Below are positions 10,401 to 20,775 of a stretch of DNA of 64,000 bases, piece by piece. Positions within the stretch are counted from its first letter, which is position 1, and each line of letters opens with the position of its first letter. Location of the stretch: positions 19,191,913 through 19,255,912 of the forward strand of contig NC_057923.1 in the NCBI RefSeq assembly GCF_018873765.1, written 5' to 3'. The notes below the pieces were generated by a model. That model did not search any database. It was not told where the DNA came from and worked only from the letters and a program-made list of their open reading frames with translations. Source of the DNA: Telopea speciosissima. Lineage: Eukaryota > Streptophyta > Magnoliopsida > Proteales > Proteaceae. Position numbers and translations under genes: made by a program.

Positions 10401-12655
10401 TAACAGGGAATCTTCACTTAGAATCCCTCAAAATGATACCGGCACATTTACAAGCAAGGTAGGTCTTCTTGTGCTTCCAAAACCATATATCAATTTGGGT
10501 GTTTGTATTCCCTCCGGAAAACAATTCGGCAAAAGGGTATGCCTTGTGGAACCATACATCTAATATGGCTGGAAGCATCATTATTGTCATCTCAACTGCC
10601 TACATTTTTCCTTTAGAAAAAGATGGCTATCAGCCTCCAGAAGAAATTTGACCAATGTCATAATGGCAATCTTAATATCCCCCACAGCCTAAAACGATAA
10701 CAATATGCACCTGATCTGTCTGAATGGTCACTTGAATGGGCTCAAACTGAGTTATCAATGGCAGCTTCAAATGAAAACCTAGAAATCAAAATGACATCAA
10801 GCACAGAGTTTGTAGGCCTCAGCCCCTATACTTGAAACAAAAGGGTGTAGAGTTGGACCAATACAAAACATGGACAAACCTGGATCAGTAATTGTTTTTA
10901 GAAGGGCACCCCCCCTCCAATACACACCAACATGGCCTTCTGGAACTTGATGTAAAATCGTAAAGCTATTGCTTGTAGCTGAAAATGATGACGGGACCAA
11001 GATCTGCAATTATTATGAAATCACTGGTATGTTACTGGATTCAGTTGAAATATTGAGAGAAAAAAATTCTACTTATATGTGGTTTTGAGAAACTTTACCA
11101 AAGCAAAAAGAATCCATTGTAGTCTTTAGCTATGGTCTCCGTTAAATATCGTTTTTGTAGATTAAAATTTACAGCTATTGGCACAGCATGGCCATTTGTA
11201 TCTCGTGGAAAGAATTTCTTACATGGGAAACACTATAGCTGATAAATTTTTTTGCAAAAATGGTAGTATTTCATATACTCAAGACTTTAAGAGCCTCCTT
11301 ACCTGAAAAGAATTGGCAGCAAACTCCTGTAATTGACTACGAATTTTTTTTTACTGTTTTGACATTAGAATCTATGGATATGAGTAATCAGCGAAAGAGT
11401 AGACTTGGAGATTTGCAGGACCCAAGAACCTATTACAACAGTTTCATATTTCATTGGTTCCATCTACATGGATTCCATAAAAGTTCAGATCAGGTACTTG
11501 AAGAGCTCTGGAAGAGTTCCTTAGTAGTCACAACAATGTTGTGTCACAATCAAAAGGGAAAGGGTGTTCTGAAAACTATGCATGGGATAGGAAGGGCAGC
11601 CTAGAGGTTGGAGTTGTCAGACATAACATACACAGATGTGAGGCAGGCATACTTCATGAACACCTTGTTGACATGTACAATGAACTATGATAAGCAAGAA
11701 CACCAGCCACAAGGGTACCAGACTAGCTGATCCTTCCACACCAGCATCCATCTATCATTTCCCAAAATCTTGATGCTAGGCCACCCCTGTCAGGTTCAAC
11801 TAACCATCTAAATCTCTACATTTTTAAAGCCTACTTGTAAGTTGGATGGCTGAGTGCATAGCCTGCAATGTTTGTAGTGCTAGCATTACTCACCATCTAA
11901 ACGCAACCATCTTAGCTCCCAAAAACAATTAATACCATTGCAACTCTATAGGATAACAATTTTATCTCAATGCCACTACTTTGTCATCATTATACAATTG
12001 CGTCTCAGTTGCACTTTCATATACATATTTCATTTGTGGAATATAAAATTGCCTACGTGAATAAATGGGGAGATTAGAGAAGCTTAAGTAAATGTTGACA
12101 CCTTTTTTTTTTCTTTTTTTCTTTTTTTTTTTTGGGGGGGGGGGGGGGGGTTGGGAGGTGTAGGGGTGGGGGAGGTGACTGAACCAGCAGAAGCAATGGG
12201 CCAAGTGCTTGACTGAAGCGAAAAAATGTTCCAAGAGCTGATTGTTTATAAACCGTTAAATGGGTTTTCCAATGGTTTCCTAAGTTGGAACTAAAAGTAA
12301 GACCTAGACTACTCTGAAAATAGAATAAAACCTAGTTGTATAATCGGAAAAGAATCAACCACATAGAACAAGTTCTAACCCAACAACTGCACCAAAGGAG
12401 AAAAAGAATCCAACACTAAAATTAAAAGATGGAAATAAAAATATAAGTTTTGATTGCGATTCGAGGCATACAACCAAAGAATTTTTCGACCATGAAAGAA
12501 TGAATCATGCAAGGAAAAAAAATGGATGGTATGAGTATTACCATGGCAGCGATGGAGAGGAAGGCGATCATTGCAGTAATATTGAAGGAGGAATCACCTG
12601 CTCCTCCTCCAGGAGGAGGCCGAGGAGCTCCCACTCGCTGCTGCTGTGGATCCAT
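7404..12655 (-). CDS. ERLIN: ERLIN-like SPFH (prohibitin-domain) protein of the ER membrane
   Basis: Nine coding exons: 12,655-12,542; 11,003-10,880; 10,778-10,711; 10,311-10,252; 10,143-9,985; 9,663-9,517; 8,029-7,815; 7,685-7,577; 7,484-7,404. All junctions keep phase and give 358 residues, close to known plant and animal ERLINs. The start [20 protein letters not shown] precedes a membrane segment at about residues 28-46. The SPFH domain follows, with the hallmark stretches [35 protein letters not shown] and [21 protein letters not shown] charged coiled coil (about 225-300) and the conserved [20 protein letters not shown] end the protein. Animal ERLINs form lipid-raft-like ER complexes that steer IP3 receptors to ERAD; the plant role is less defined. 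Exon 5 uses a GC donor (CAG|GCAAGT); the other introns are GT-AG. No truncation is seen. Confidence 0.95.
12101..12150. repeat. Pyrimidine tract plus 17-G homopolymer in ERLIN intron 1
   Basis: A T/C tract is followed by seventeen consecutive G (12,134-12,150) and then further G-rich sequence. It lies in intron 1 of the ERLIN gene. Such a run could form G-quadruplexes, but its exact length may be a sequencing or assembly artefact. A similar 14-G run lies in alpha-MPP intron 4 at 41,513-41,526. Confidence 0.8.
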
Positions 12656-12902
12656 ATCTCCAAGCAGTTCGACACACTTCTACATTTACTAACTTAGAAC
12701 TCTTAGTCTAGGTAATCCAGATCCTCTACCGACACTGCCATGCTGCCATGTATGACTCGGCTCTGTTTCCTCCCCTTCTCTTTCTTTTTCCCGTCATTTG
12801 TGGTTAGAGTTACCAGCAGCAAGACAGCGTATTACACTCCACGAATGAACGGGGAGATCCGGAATTCCGGACTAGGTGCAGGAGGCTTCTTTTGTAACAA
12901 AG
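12656..12902. promoter_or_regulatory. ERLIN upstream region (inferred promoter)
   Basis: These ~250 bases separate the ERLIN start codon from the first repeat, so the core promoter and 5' untranslated region probably lie here. No convincing TATA box was seen. The stretch just upstream is C/T-rich, as is common in plant 5' leaders. Assignment rests on position only. Confidence 0.35.
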
Positions 12903-13018
12903 GAACGTGAGAAAGTACGAGAACGGCTCACAGCCGTTCAGATGGAATCGACTCTGTGGACCTACATAGAGTGGATTCCATCTAAACGGCTGTCAGCCGT
13001 TCTCGTACGTTCACGTTC
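12903..13018. mobile_element. Hairpin MITE upstream of ERLIN
   Basis: Arms at 12,903-12,949 and 12,974-13,018 are inverted copies with only a few mismatches, leaving a 24-bp loop. The core of each arm includes TACGAGAACGGCT and its complement. This foldback shape fits a miniature inverted-repeat transposable element. No clean target duplication was found, so the superfamily is unknown. It lies about 250 bp upstream of the ERLIN start codon. Confidence 0.65.
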
Positions 13019-13093
13019 ATGAACCTGAGCCCGACTCCAAAGGAAATGGGTTATCCACTGGGGCCAATTTGTTAGTGTACTCCTATCATCATA

Positions 13094-16000
13094 GGATAAA
13101 AATCCTCTACAGTACCTACATCTTGCAGTGCAGCCTCCATAGAGTGCCACGTGGCCAGAGTGGATCGTATGGTTGTGATTCCTTTGGCACGTTTCAAATG
13201 GAAGACCCATTTAGACTACCGGGTTGAGGTTTTTCCCGCCCAACAAGTGAAGAGAAACTCATGAAAATTGAGTTCAAAATTCCCAAATCCCCTGGCCTCT
13301 TCTCTCTCTCTCGACAGTAGCTTCCCCTGAGATCTTCGAGCTTTCAGACAGAACTAAACCAGATCTCCTCCGGCGGCTTATCCCTTACGGCTTAAGCCTA
13401 TTTCGCCAAAACATCTCCACAGGTTAGACATTTGCGATTTTTTGTTCAAGCTTTGTTAAGAACCCTAACTGATTGCCATCAATCAAGTTCTACTGTGATT
13501 TTTTATCCCATTTTCATGAGTTTGTCTTCTTCGATGTGTTTGAAAAGCAAAACGATCCGTCTCGCACTTGGCTCCACTGGCTTGAGAATAAGACTAGTAC
13601 TGACCTGCTAAAGTTGGGATTTGATTGCCCAATCGTTGGAATAGAACTGAGAAGAAACCTTGCAAAAAAACCAGAGGAAATAATGGCAAACACAGTATAG
13701 TAGAGACCCTCCTTATGACTTAGGTAATCCATCCACTCGGTTGAGGAGAATCCACTCCTTAAGAGTACTGTGAATCCATACAGTTGAGCAGTAAACAGTA
13801 ATTTTACTGAACTGAACTTGTGTCTGCAATATAATCAACAAAAATAGAAACTATTGTACATGACTAGAAAATAGAAACTAAGTTGGTGCTGCTGGAAATC
13901 TCTATAACTGGTACAAAAGTATGACAGTAACAGACAATTTTATGGCTTTATACACACATCCAGACAATAATGGCATTTCAATATGCTTCTACAGTTGATT
14001 TATAGCAGTATTTTTCTTCATCCTGATTAATAGATGATCTAAAACAGGTTGCCCTTCTTTGCCATAGGCTTTTTTGTTTTCATAGGACATAGAACAGTTT
14101 TAGTTGAAGGTCTATTGTCATTTTTTGTTCTTCCTCCTGACTAAGAGATTATCTGAAACAGGTTTCCCTTTTTGCAGAGTATTGATTGTCTGCCTTTATT
14201 TGGTTGATGGCACAATTTTGGGTCATGTGTTGTTGATGGATTAATGTTAATGTTGTTGAATTAGATGTAATGGCCTAAATATCAGTCACCCACCCTCCAT
14301 GGAATTAGATTAGATGCTAGAAAACTAAGTAACAGCTTTATTATGATGTCCATCTTTCTTTCTTCTCCCCCCTCTCCCTCCCCCTCTTAAAATACTCTAC
14401 ATTACTTTTGGGTTCCAAAATTAAGCACTTTAAATTGATTCATCATGTTTGTTTGTTTTTTGTAGCATTCAGATACTAAGGTTATTTTGGATATTACATC
14501 AATCTAATATAATCATGGAAAATCGGACAATAAGCCCTGAAGCTGAGTTAGGTGGAAATGTTGAGTGTAAACCTCAGATCGGTATGTTATTTTATTCAAA
14601 AGAAGAGACTTATGATTTTTACAACAAATATGGAGGACGTCTTGGTTTTAGTATTAGGAGAGATTATGCAAATAAGAGCAAGAAAGATAAGACAACCATA
14701 ACTTCACGGAGATTTGTATTTTATAAAGTTGGTTATCGACAAAAAGATAAGCGAGAAATTTACACAAGCAAGCCACGAGTTGAGACAAGAACAGATTATT
14801 TGGCACGGATGTCCATATATTTGTTAGAAAATAAAAAAATGAGTGATGCGACTTTGTTGAAGAACATTATCACATTCTTCATCTACCAACCTTTATCATC
14901 TAATGCCCAATATGGGTCTATATTACATTGTACAAAACAAATTCATAGTTTTTGATGTAAATGCTACTTAATCTAATATATATAGCTTTTTTTTCCATAA
15001 AAAAAAAAAAACCTACTACTCATATGATGTATTCACAGAGCAAAATTTCAAACATACATAACTATGAAATTGATTTGGTTGATGATTCGGAGATCAAACC
15101 TAAGGCCATACTATTCCATGGGTATGGTCCAACCATTCTTTTACAACTTGAAGCTCAAACTTAAGAGCAGCAACAGATAAGTCCTACAGAAAATGCCCCA
15201 TCCATTGCTTGAGACTCTAACTCTTTTGTATTGGTCAAATCCTCTTGGGTATTGTTTTTTGATGAAAGTCTCTTGGGTATTAATAATAAAAGTAGAAAGA
15301 GAAATATATCGACAAGAAGTTTCAAATAAAATTGGTTAATATGGAACCAATAAATGAGAGAATCAATTACTTTTTCTGCTAGGATTGCTCCATTCCTCAG
15401 GTTCACAATGGTTGAGCCCAGTTGTCATGATATCCTTTACTAGTAAATCATATTGGAAAACTGTAGGACTTTGGATACCTAAGTACTTAAATCTTTGGGT
15501 TAGATATTTCTACAAGTAGATCCATTTTGACAATCCCAGTCAAGGTTTCGATGTAATCATTTTTGAGTAATGTTGCAAAAAAAAAGAATAAAACTTATAA
15601 TCTCTCACAACATGGAACAATGTATGAATCTTGAGGGATTCGAACCATCATACTCTGGATAATTCCCAGGTGTTCTCCCATTTTGAGCCAAGGATTCACC
15701 TTTAAAAAAAAACATGTGTAGGTTCTGATTGTAAATAACATAAAAAAAAAAGAAATATAAACTTAGTACTTACCTCAAACATGCTCAAATTGGCCAAACA
15801 CTCAGAAGTAACATAATACATTAGTCAACACAAAACACTATTAGAAGTAACATGAAAATATGACAATACATTAGTCATAACAAAGCATTGTTCAGACAAT
15901 CAAAATTGAAGACATAAATTTTACCCAGACGTTGCATAAAATACATAGCACGAAAGAAACAATATCCAAATATAAAGAAAGATGGTCATTCCATAGTAAT

Positions 16001-17167
16001 GGTTGAGTAACATCTGGTCCACAAGTATTTGGTTATGCACTTGTAAGCCAGATGCTCGTTGTGGAGCAACTGAATTCAATTGTGTGCGGTTGTTAACACT
16101 TTCATGTGATTGGCATGTCCCTGTGTCTACTGTGTCTACAATCCCCAATTCATTTCCTGAAATCTTATCCACCCAGATAAAAGCCTCTTGATGTTTTCCA
16201 CTGACCGAACATCTGTAAAATTGTTGCCCAGGATTTTTTTACATATGGGAATTCCTCATGACCATCCTCCCTTGACCATAGCTATACATCGAAGGTTGTT
16301 CATCCAACCCTATTAAAATATAAGCTGATGGAAAGAGAGAATACCAGATTCATATGTGATCAAAAAAATAAGAACGATAATTGGAATTGGTACAACAAAC
16401 CATGAACAATGTAGAAACCAAATGTAAGCTAATGAATGTATACATTCATGAACAATGCAACATTGGACAAAAACTAGAGAACTCAAAAAAAAATCATAGG
16501 GGAAGGAACTATTATATAGATGTAGCGGAGGAACCACCTAAAAATTACCGAAAGCAACCAAACAAGTATCAATTTCAAAATCTACTGGGAGAACCAATTA
16601 GGGTTTATGAAGTCCAACCCCTAACCAAATCGAGAATGAGGAGGTAATGGACAGATAAAAGGCTGAGACCAGTGGAGCCAAGTGTGAGATGAGTGGTTTT
16701 GCTTTTCAAACACATTGGAGAAGACAACCTATGAAAATGAGATAAAAAAAAAATCACAGTAGAACTTGATAGATAGCAAACAGTTAGGGTTCTTAAGAAA
16801 GCTTGAACAAAAAATCACAAAATGTCTTACATGTGGAGATGTTTTAGAGAAATAGGATTGAGCCGCAAGGGATAAGCTACCGGAGGAGATATGCTTTAGT
16901 TCCGTCTGAAGCTCAAAGATCTCAGGGGAATATATTATCGAGAGATAGGGAAGAGGCCAGGGGATTTGGGAATTTTGAACTCAATTTTCACGAGTTTCTC
17001 TTCACTCATCGGACAGGTAAACCTCAAACCAGTAGTCTAAATGGGTTTGCCATTTGAAATGTGCCAAAGGGCTCACAACCACACGATTCACTCTGGCCAC
17101 GTGGTGCTCTATGGAGGCCGCACCGCAACGCACTGCAAGATGCAAGTACTATAGAGGATTTTTATCC
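13094..17167 (+). mobile_element. Mutator-like element with ~490-bp terminal inverted repeats
   Basis: Two long inverted arms bound this 4.07-kb unit: 13,094-13,583 and about 16,666-17,167. Both ends start GGATAAAAATCCTCTA, and the arms stay aligned over their length with scattered changes. Long terminal inverted repeats and an internal FAR1-type domain are typical of plant MULEs. Flanking 9-mers (ATCATCATA and ATCACATCA) are similar but not identical, so the target duplication is decayed or misplaced. Apart from the FAR1-like segment, the interior holds no recognisable MULE catalytic or SWIM domain, so it appears unable to move itself. Confidence 0.75.
14515..14955 (+). pseudogene. FAR1/FHY3-type DNA-binding domain, remnant of MULE transposase
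   Basis: From the methionine at 14,515 the frame reads MENRTISPEAELGG followed by a FAR1 domain: GMLFYSKEETYDFYNKYGGR, LGFSIRRDYANKSKK, ITSRRFVFYKVGYR and RVETRTDYLARM. After about residue 110 the sequence loses similarity and stops at 14,955. A second matching patch, SQSKISNIHNYEIDLVDDSE (about 15,033-15,107), resembles the linker that follows the FAR1 domain in this family, so the frame was broken by an insertion of unrelated AT-rich sequence. The DDE catalytic and SWIM domains are missing. It lies inside the long-armed MULE, so it is best read as transposase debris rather than a host FAR1 gene. Confidence 0.7.
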
Positions 17168-17290
17168 ATCACATCATCCACATGTCATACCCCACCTGAG
17201 GCTCGTGTTTTTTTTTTATGAAAACCCGAGGCTCATGTTGCACTGATAGGATTTGGGACTTGAAATAGGTTTTAAACTTGTATGTTTTCC

Positions 17291-18359
17291 TTTTTTTTTT
17301 GGTAGAAAAGAAGGCTATTCATTTATGCGCGCCCAACGCCAAACAAAGGAAAACAAAATACATAAGATAGATAGAGAGCATGATAAACACAAGGTATGAA
17401 TATACGGTATCCAAAACCAAGGAGTGGAAATTGACCCAGTCTCACATGCCATTGATTGGGTCATCCAGAGTAGGGGATGAATTACAACCATATCCCTAGA
17501 GAAAAAGCTGTAGACACAGCTAAAGATAAGCGCATGCACATACGTGCCAATAAAGGGGGGCCCATACGTACTGAACAGACCAAAAACACCAGACTTCCCA
17601 TGCGTGTTGACATGCTGCCACAGTCTAATTTCAAACAAACTTGCTAGAGAGACAAAGTTCTGCTGGATCGTCGAGTGGAGCTTCAATAGACAGTTAAAAA
17701 ACCATCTGAAACGTTGCCACAGCCTACTTTCGAACAAATCCGCAAGGATCTTCTGGATCGGTGAGTGGATATTCATCCCGCGATAGGAGAGGTATGGTGA
17801 AGGTTGAACAGCAGCTGGAGTTTCTGAGTCGATGATAAACTCAGTGTCACCAGAACCTAGGTCAACCACACCTGCAAACAGACAAACAAAGAAAATGGAA
17901 AAGGCGGGGAGGTGATAAACCTTGAAAAAAGGGGTGGGTTTGTCGTCATTGTCGTCGGCATCGTCAATATCGTCACCGACGGTTCCAAGGATCATGGTGA
18001 ACGGAGCAGAGAAGGAGAAGAGAAGTAATACACGCATAAACGACGGAGAAGAGACACGCCCAAACGGCGGAGAAATGGCACGCACAAACGGCGGAGAAGG
18101 GTTTCTATCAAGAAACCGGATGATGCAAACTTTGTATAACCGAGAAAGGGTTTCGGATGAGAAACCAGGAACTCGGCCGATGACAAGGATCAAAAGAGGT
18201 TTCGTTCAAAATACAAGTCGGCGCCCAAACCTTTAATTCATAGGGAGATCAAAAGCAGGCAAAGCAGCAGCAGGAGGTCAGGATCTTCATCGTATTTTGA
18301 CGGCGGCCAAAACTATCTTGATAAACCCTTGTGAAAAGGGGTTTCAATCGATGTTCCTG
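17291..18359 (-). mobile_element. Retroposed unit with poly(A) end and target-site duplication
   Basis: The unit is flanked by imperfect ~13-bp direct repeats, CTTGTATGTTTTCC at 17,277-17,290 and CTTGTATTTTTCC at 18,360-18,372. Its left end is a T10 run, so it reads on the minus strand with poly(A) at 17,291, preceded by TTCTACC. These are signs of target-primed reverse transcription by a LINE machinery. It contains a 24-bp unit repeated three times (about 18,031-18,103) and a second imperfect duplication with about 100-bp spacing (17,612-17,690 against 17,712-17,778). No reverse transcriptase is encoded. It may be a non-autonomous non-LTR element or a retrocopy of a host transcript. Confidence 0.65.
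17315..18193 (-). CDS. Unidentified 292-codon open frame in the retroposed unit
   Basis: This open frame fills most of the retroposed unit and ends just before its poly(A). I do not recognise the product. The N-terminal part contains Pro/Ser/Arg units encoded by the 24-bp repeats (ISPPFGRVSSPSFMRV). An acidic patch (DDIDDADDNDD) follows, then two related Gln/Leu/Trp segments (IQKILADLFESRLWQ and IQQNFVSLASLFEIRLWQ) and a hydrophobic C-terminus with Cys/Ser. It could be a chance frame in a non-coding element; survival of 292 codons without a stop is the only argument for coding. No intron is needed. Confidence 0.2.
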   Translation of the reverse strand: MILVIGRVPGFSSETLSRLYKVCIIRFLDRNPSPPFVRAISPPFGRVSSPSFMRVLLLFSFSAPFTMILGTVGDDIDDADDNDDKPTPFFKVYHLPAFSIFFVCLFAGVVDLGSGDTEFIIDSETPAAVQPSPYLSYRGMNIHSPIQKILADLFESRLWQRFRWFFNCLLKLHSTIQQNFVSLASLFEIRLWQHVNTHGKSGVFGLFSTYGPPFIGTYVHALIFSCVYSFFSRDMVVIHPLLWMTQSMACETGSISTPWFWIPYIHTLCLSCSLSILCILFSFVWRWARINE

Positions 18360-18982
18360 CTTGTATTTTTCCCCGTTAGACCAAGTTTTCCTTCACCATG
18401 GGTGAAAGGAGAATTCCTTCAACCAGCTTTTTAGGGTACAACGTATTAGAATCATAAATACTACACCACTGAAATAAAGTACATGTATTATTATAAGATA
18501 CAATGTAATTATACTTTATACTAATATGTATATAGTATACCTATGTATGGATCTACCTTATTTTATTAAAAAAATACAATAGATTGTATAATCCAAACTG
18601 AAATATGATATGTTGGAGAAAATAGGAAAAGATTCACGCCATTTTTGTTTCTTACTAGAAGGGAAGTTGTAGCACTTAGTGAAGAACAGTTGTAGTCGTC
18701 AACGATCAAAGAGATGATCGAAAGGGGAGAGAGAGAGAGAGAGAAAGTGTAAAAGTGTCTTGGTTCTCTTCAGTTTGGATGAATTTCCTATAACCTAGAC
18801 ACAATTATGTGGATTAAAGCAATTCCGAGTGGATTCATTATGGACAAATTCGTGGAAATCCACAACCATGAACTCGCTACCAAGAAAGACACATTCAGAT
18901 TGCGGTTACATCAAGCATGGACTCCTGCCAAGGTTTGGATTAGAATGAACTGTAGTTAGCCCCAATCATGGTCTAAAAAATC

Positions 18983-19165
18983 ATGCAGAAGTGGGAACTA
19001 AATGGAAAAGGTAGTGATAACAGTCATTCCAAGTTATGCCATGTTATTGCTGAAGCTCTTGCTAGGAGGGCCTTGTCCTTAGTAAGGAGGACAAATTGGC
19101 CTTTATCCGATCCCTGTCTCTTTGAAGATGGGAGTGCATCTCGCTCTTTTGAATATACTAGTTTT
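18983..19165 (+). mobile_element. L1-type LINE fragment, ribonuclease-H-like tail
   Basis: The short frame contains HVIAEALARRALSLVRRTNW followed by PLSDPCLF, a pattern typical of the C-terminal ribonuclease H region of plant L1 elements (ADALARRALS-like). Upstream sequence (from about 18,780) shows no readable reverse transcriptase. It is an isolated fragment and probably not from the same copy as the LINE starting at 19,660, because the domain order would be reversed. Confidence 0.4.
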
Positions 19166-19414
19166 TAACCCAAAAAAAGTTATGTCATGCGCACCTTCAA
19201 GCTCTCAAAATCTACCCTCAAACAAATCTCAAGTGCAACCTCATATTTCTGATGGGAATAAAAAAAAAAATAGGAGACCAAAAGATGCACTCGATTAGTT
19301 GGCAAAAGCAAACTAGATGCAAGACCTACTCAAAATACTTCCTACCTGGCCAAGATGGGGTGGGGACCAATTACAAATTGAACTCCCTCTTGAGCCAAGT
19401 TATGAAGGGTCTCT

Positions 19415-19602
19415 TAGATCATTATCCTCTCTGGTTCCCTGCCCGAAACAGTAGTCCAGTTCCTCTCATAGGAGACCGAAACTGACGACCTAACCCCCTG
19501 CCCGAACACACTGCCCGAGTGAGGTTAAGTCGTCATTTTTACCTCCCTATGAGAGGAACTGGACAACTGTACCGGGCAGGGAACCAGACAGGATAAGAAT
19601 TT
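19415..19602. mobile_element. MITE copy 1 (GATCATTATCC... family)
   Basis: A 188-bp foldback element is flanked by the direct repeat GGGTCTCT at 19,407-19,414 and 19,603-19,610. Its ends are inverted (CTCTGGTTCCCTGCCCG on the left, its near complement on the right), and an inner inverted pair (CCAGTTCCTCTCATAGGAG and complement) plus a GACGACCTAACC core make it almost wholly palindromic. An 8-bp, possibly 9-bp, duplication points to the hAT or Mutator superfamily. A second copy of the same length lies at 45,822-46,008. Confidence 0.8.
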
Positions 19603-19659
19603 GGGTCTCTCTACTTTGCTAATAACTCAAATTTTTTTCAAGCAACCATTTTTAGCCAG

Positions 19660-20383
19660 CCTTCATGGGCATGGCGAGGCTTAATTCATGGTCGTGACCT
19701 CTTCGTGGTAGTTTTCTTGGTCCATCGGCAATGGTCAAAGTCCTAATATTTGGGGAAAGGGGGGATGAATGGGTGTCAAGCCCTCCCAATGGGAAAATCC
19801 AAACCTCCAAGCTCCTGAACTGCTCTTTGATTAAGGCTTTTGAACTTATTGATGGCCAAAACCGGTCATGGAAAACTGATATCATCAACCAAGTTTTTCT
19901 TCCTTATGAAGCTGAACAGATTTTATAAATACATCTATCATTGCAAGTTAGAGAAGATAGACTTATTTGGGTTCTCAACACACATAGCTTATTTACTATA
20001 AAATCAGGGTATCATCTTCTAAAAGGCAAATGCTCATGAGGAGCTTCTACTAGCAATAACCAAAAGCCAATGGAGTTTTGAAGAAAACTTTGGAAGATAA
20101 ATGACCCTCCAAAGCTAAGTTTGTTGTCGTTGTCACGATGCTATTGCAAATAGAAGCAACCTCCGGCGCAGCAAATGCAATGTTGAAGCCAACTTTCCAA
20201 GATATCCACAAGAAGAGGAGACAACAATGCATGTTGTTCTGCAATGCCAATTCACAAGATCAGTATGGTTTGTTTGTCCTCTTTCTTTGTGTTCTAATGC
20301 CGTCAAGCATAGTTTATCACCTGGCTTGAGAGTTGATTCCTTAATTCTACGAAAGATCTTTGGCAAGGTTGATTCTACTATGT
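19660..20383 (+). mobile_element. L1-type LINE, zf-RVT region, left half (split by Ty3 element)
   Basis: The plus-strand reading contains segments typical of the region after reverse transcriptase in plant L1 LINEs: WRGLIHGRDLFV, WKTDIINQVFLPYEAEQIL, REDRLIWVLNTHSLFTIKSG and LWKINDPPKL. Stops and frame changes show it is dead. It ends exactly where the LTR of the Ty3 element begins, and LINE-like reading resumes at 25,028 on the far side, so the LINE was already in place when the Ty3 element inserted. Confidence 0.65.
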
Positions 20384-20775
20384 TGTAAGAGATGGGAATC
20401 TGGTTTATCAGGGCCGAGAACTCCAATGAACTATTATTGATTATAAGAACTTGTACAATCTGAATTCAACGATCAGACACCTCCTCTATAGTACAGAAGA
20501 AAGACTATGTTACAAAATTTGCTTAACTTCCACCAATCCCAAACCCTTCCTCTTTTAAAGAGTTCTAAAACACGAGAGAATTCTAAAGAACTCAACTTCT
20601 CAAACAACTTAACTACTTTCTGTTTCTAACTCCAACTGTTGCCAGCTCATTTTAGTTAGTTACATAATCAACTAACTTGGCGTGCCTTGACGTTAGTCGA
20701 CGACTTCTTCTAGTTGGACCTACACTTTCCATGGCGCCATCTCCAGCTTCAATTGTCTCAGATCGGGACATAACA
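20384..20775 (-). repeat. 3' LTR of the Ty3 chromovirus
   Basis: This LTR is about 392 bp. In element orientation it begins TGTTATGTCCC and ends CTCTTACA. It matches the LTR at 24,640-25,022 over its whole length, with scattered substitutions and small length differences. Confidence 0.85.

Noticed and set aside
12134-12150. G17 run as a functional G-quadruplex
   Set aside because: Homopolymer length is unreliable and similar runs (41,513-41,526; C runs near 31,901 and 38,621) are scattered through introns and repeats.
17922-18236. 104-codon plus-strand frame with NGGE-type repeats
   Set aside because: It is antisense to the longer frame and arises from the 24-bp tandem repeat.
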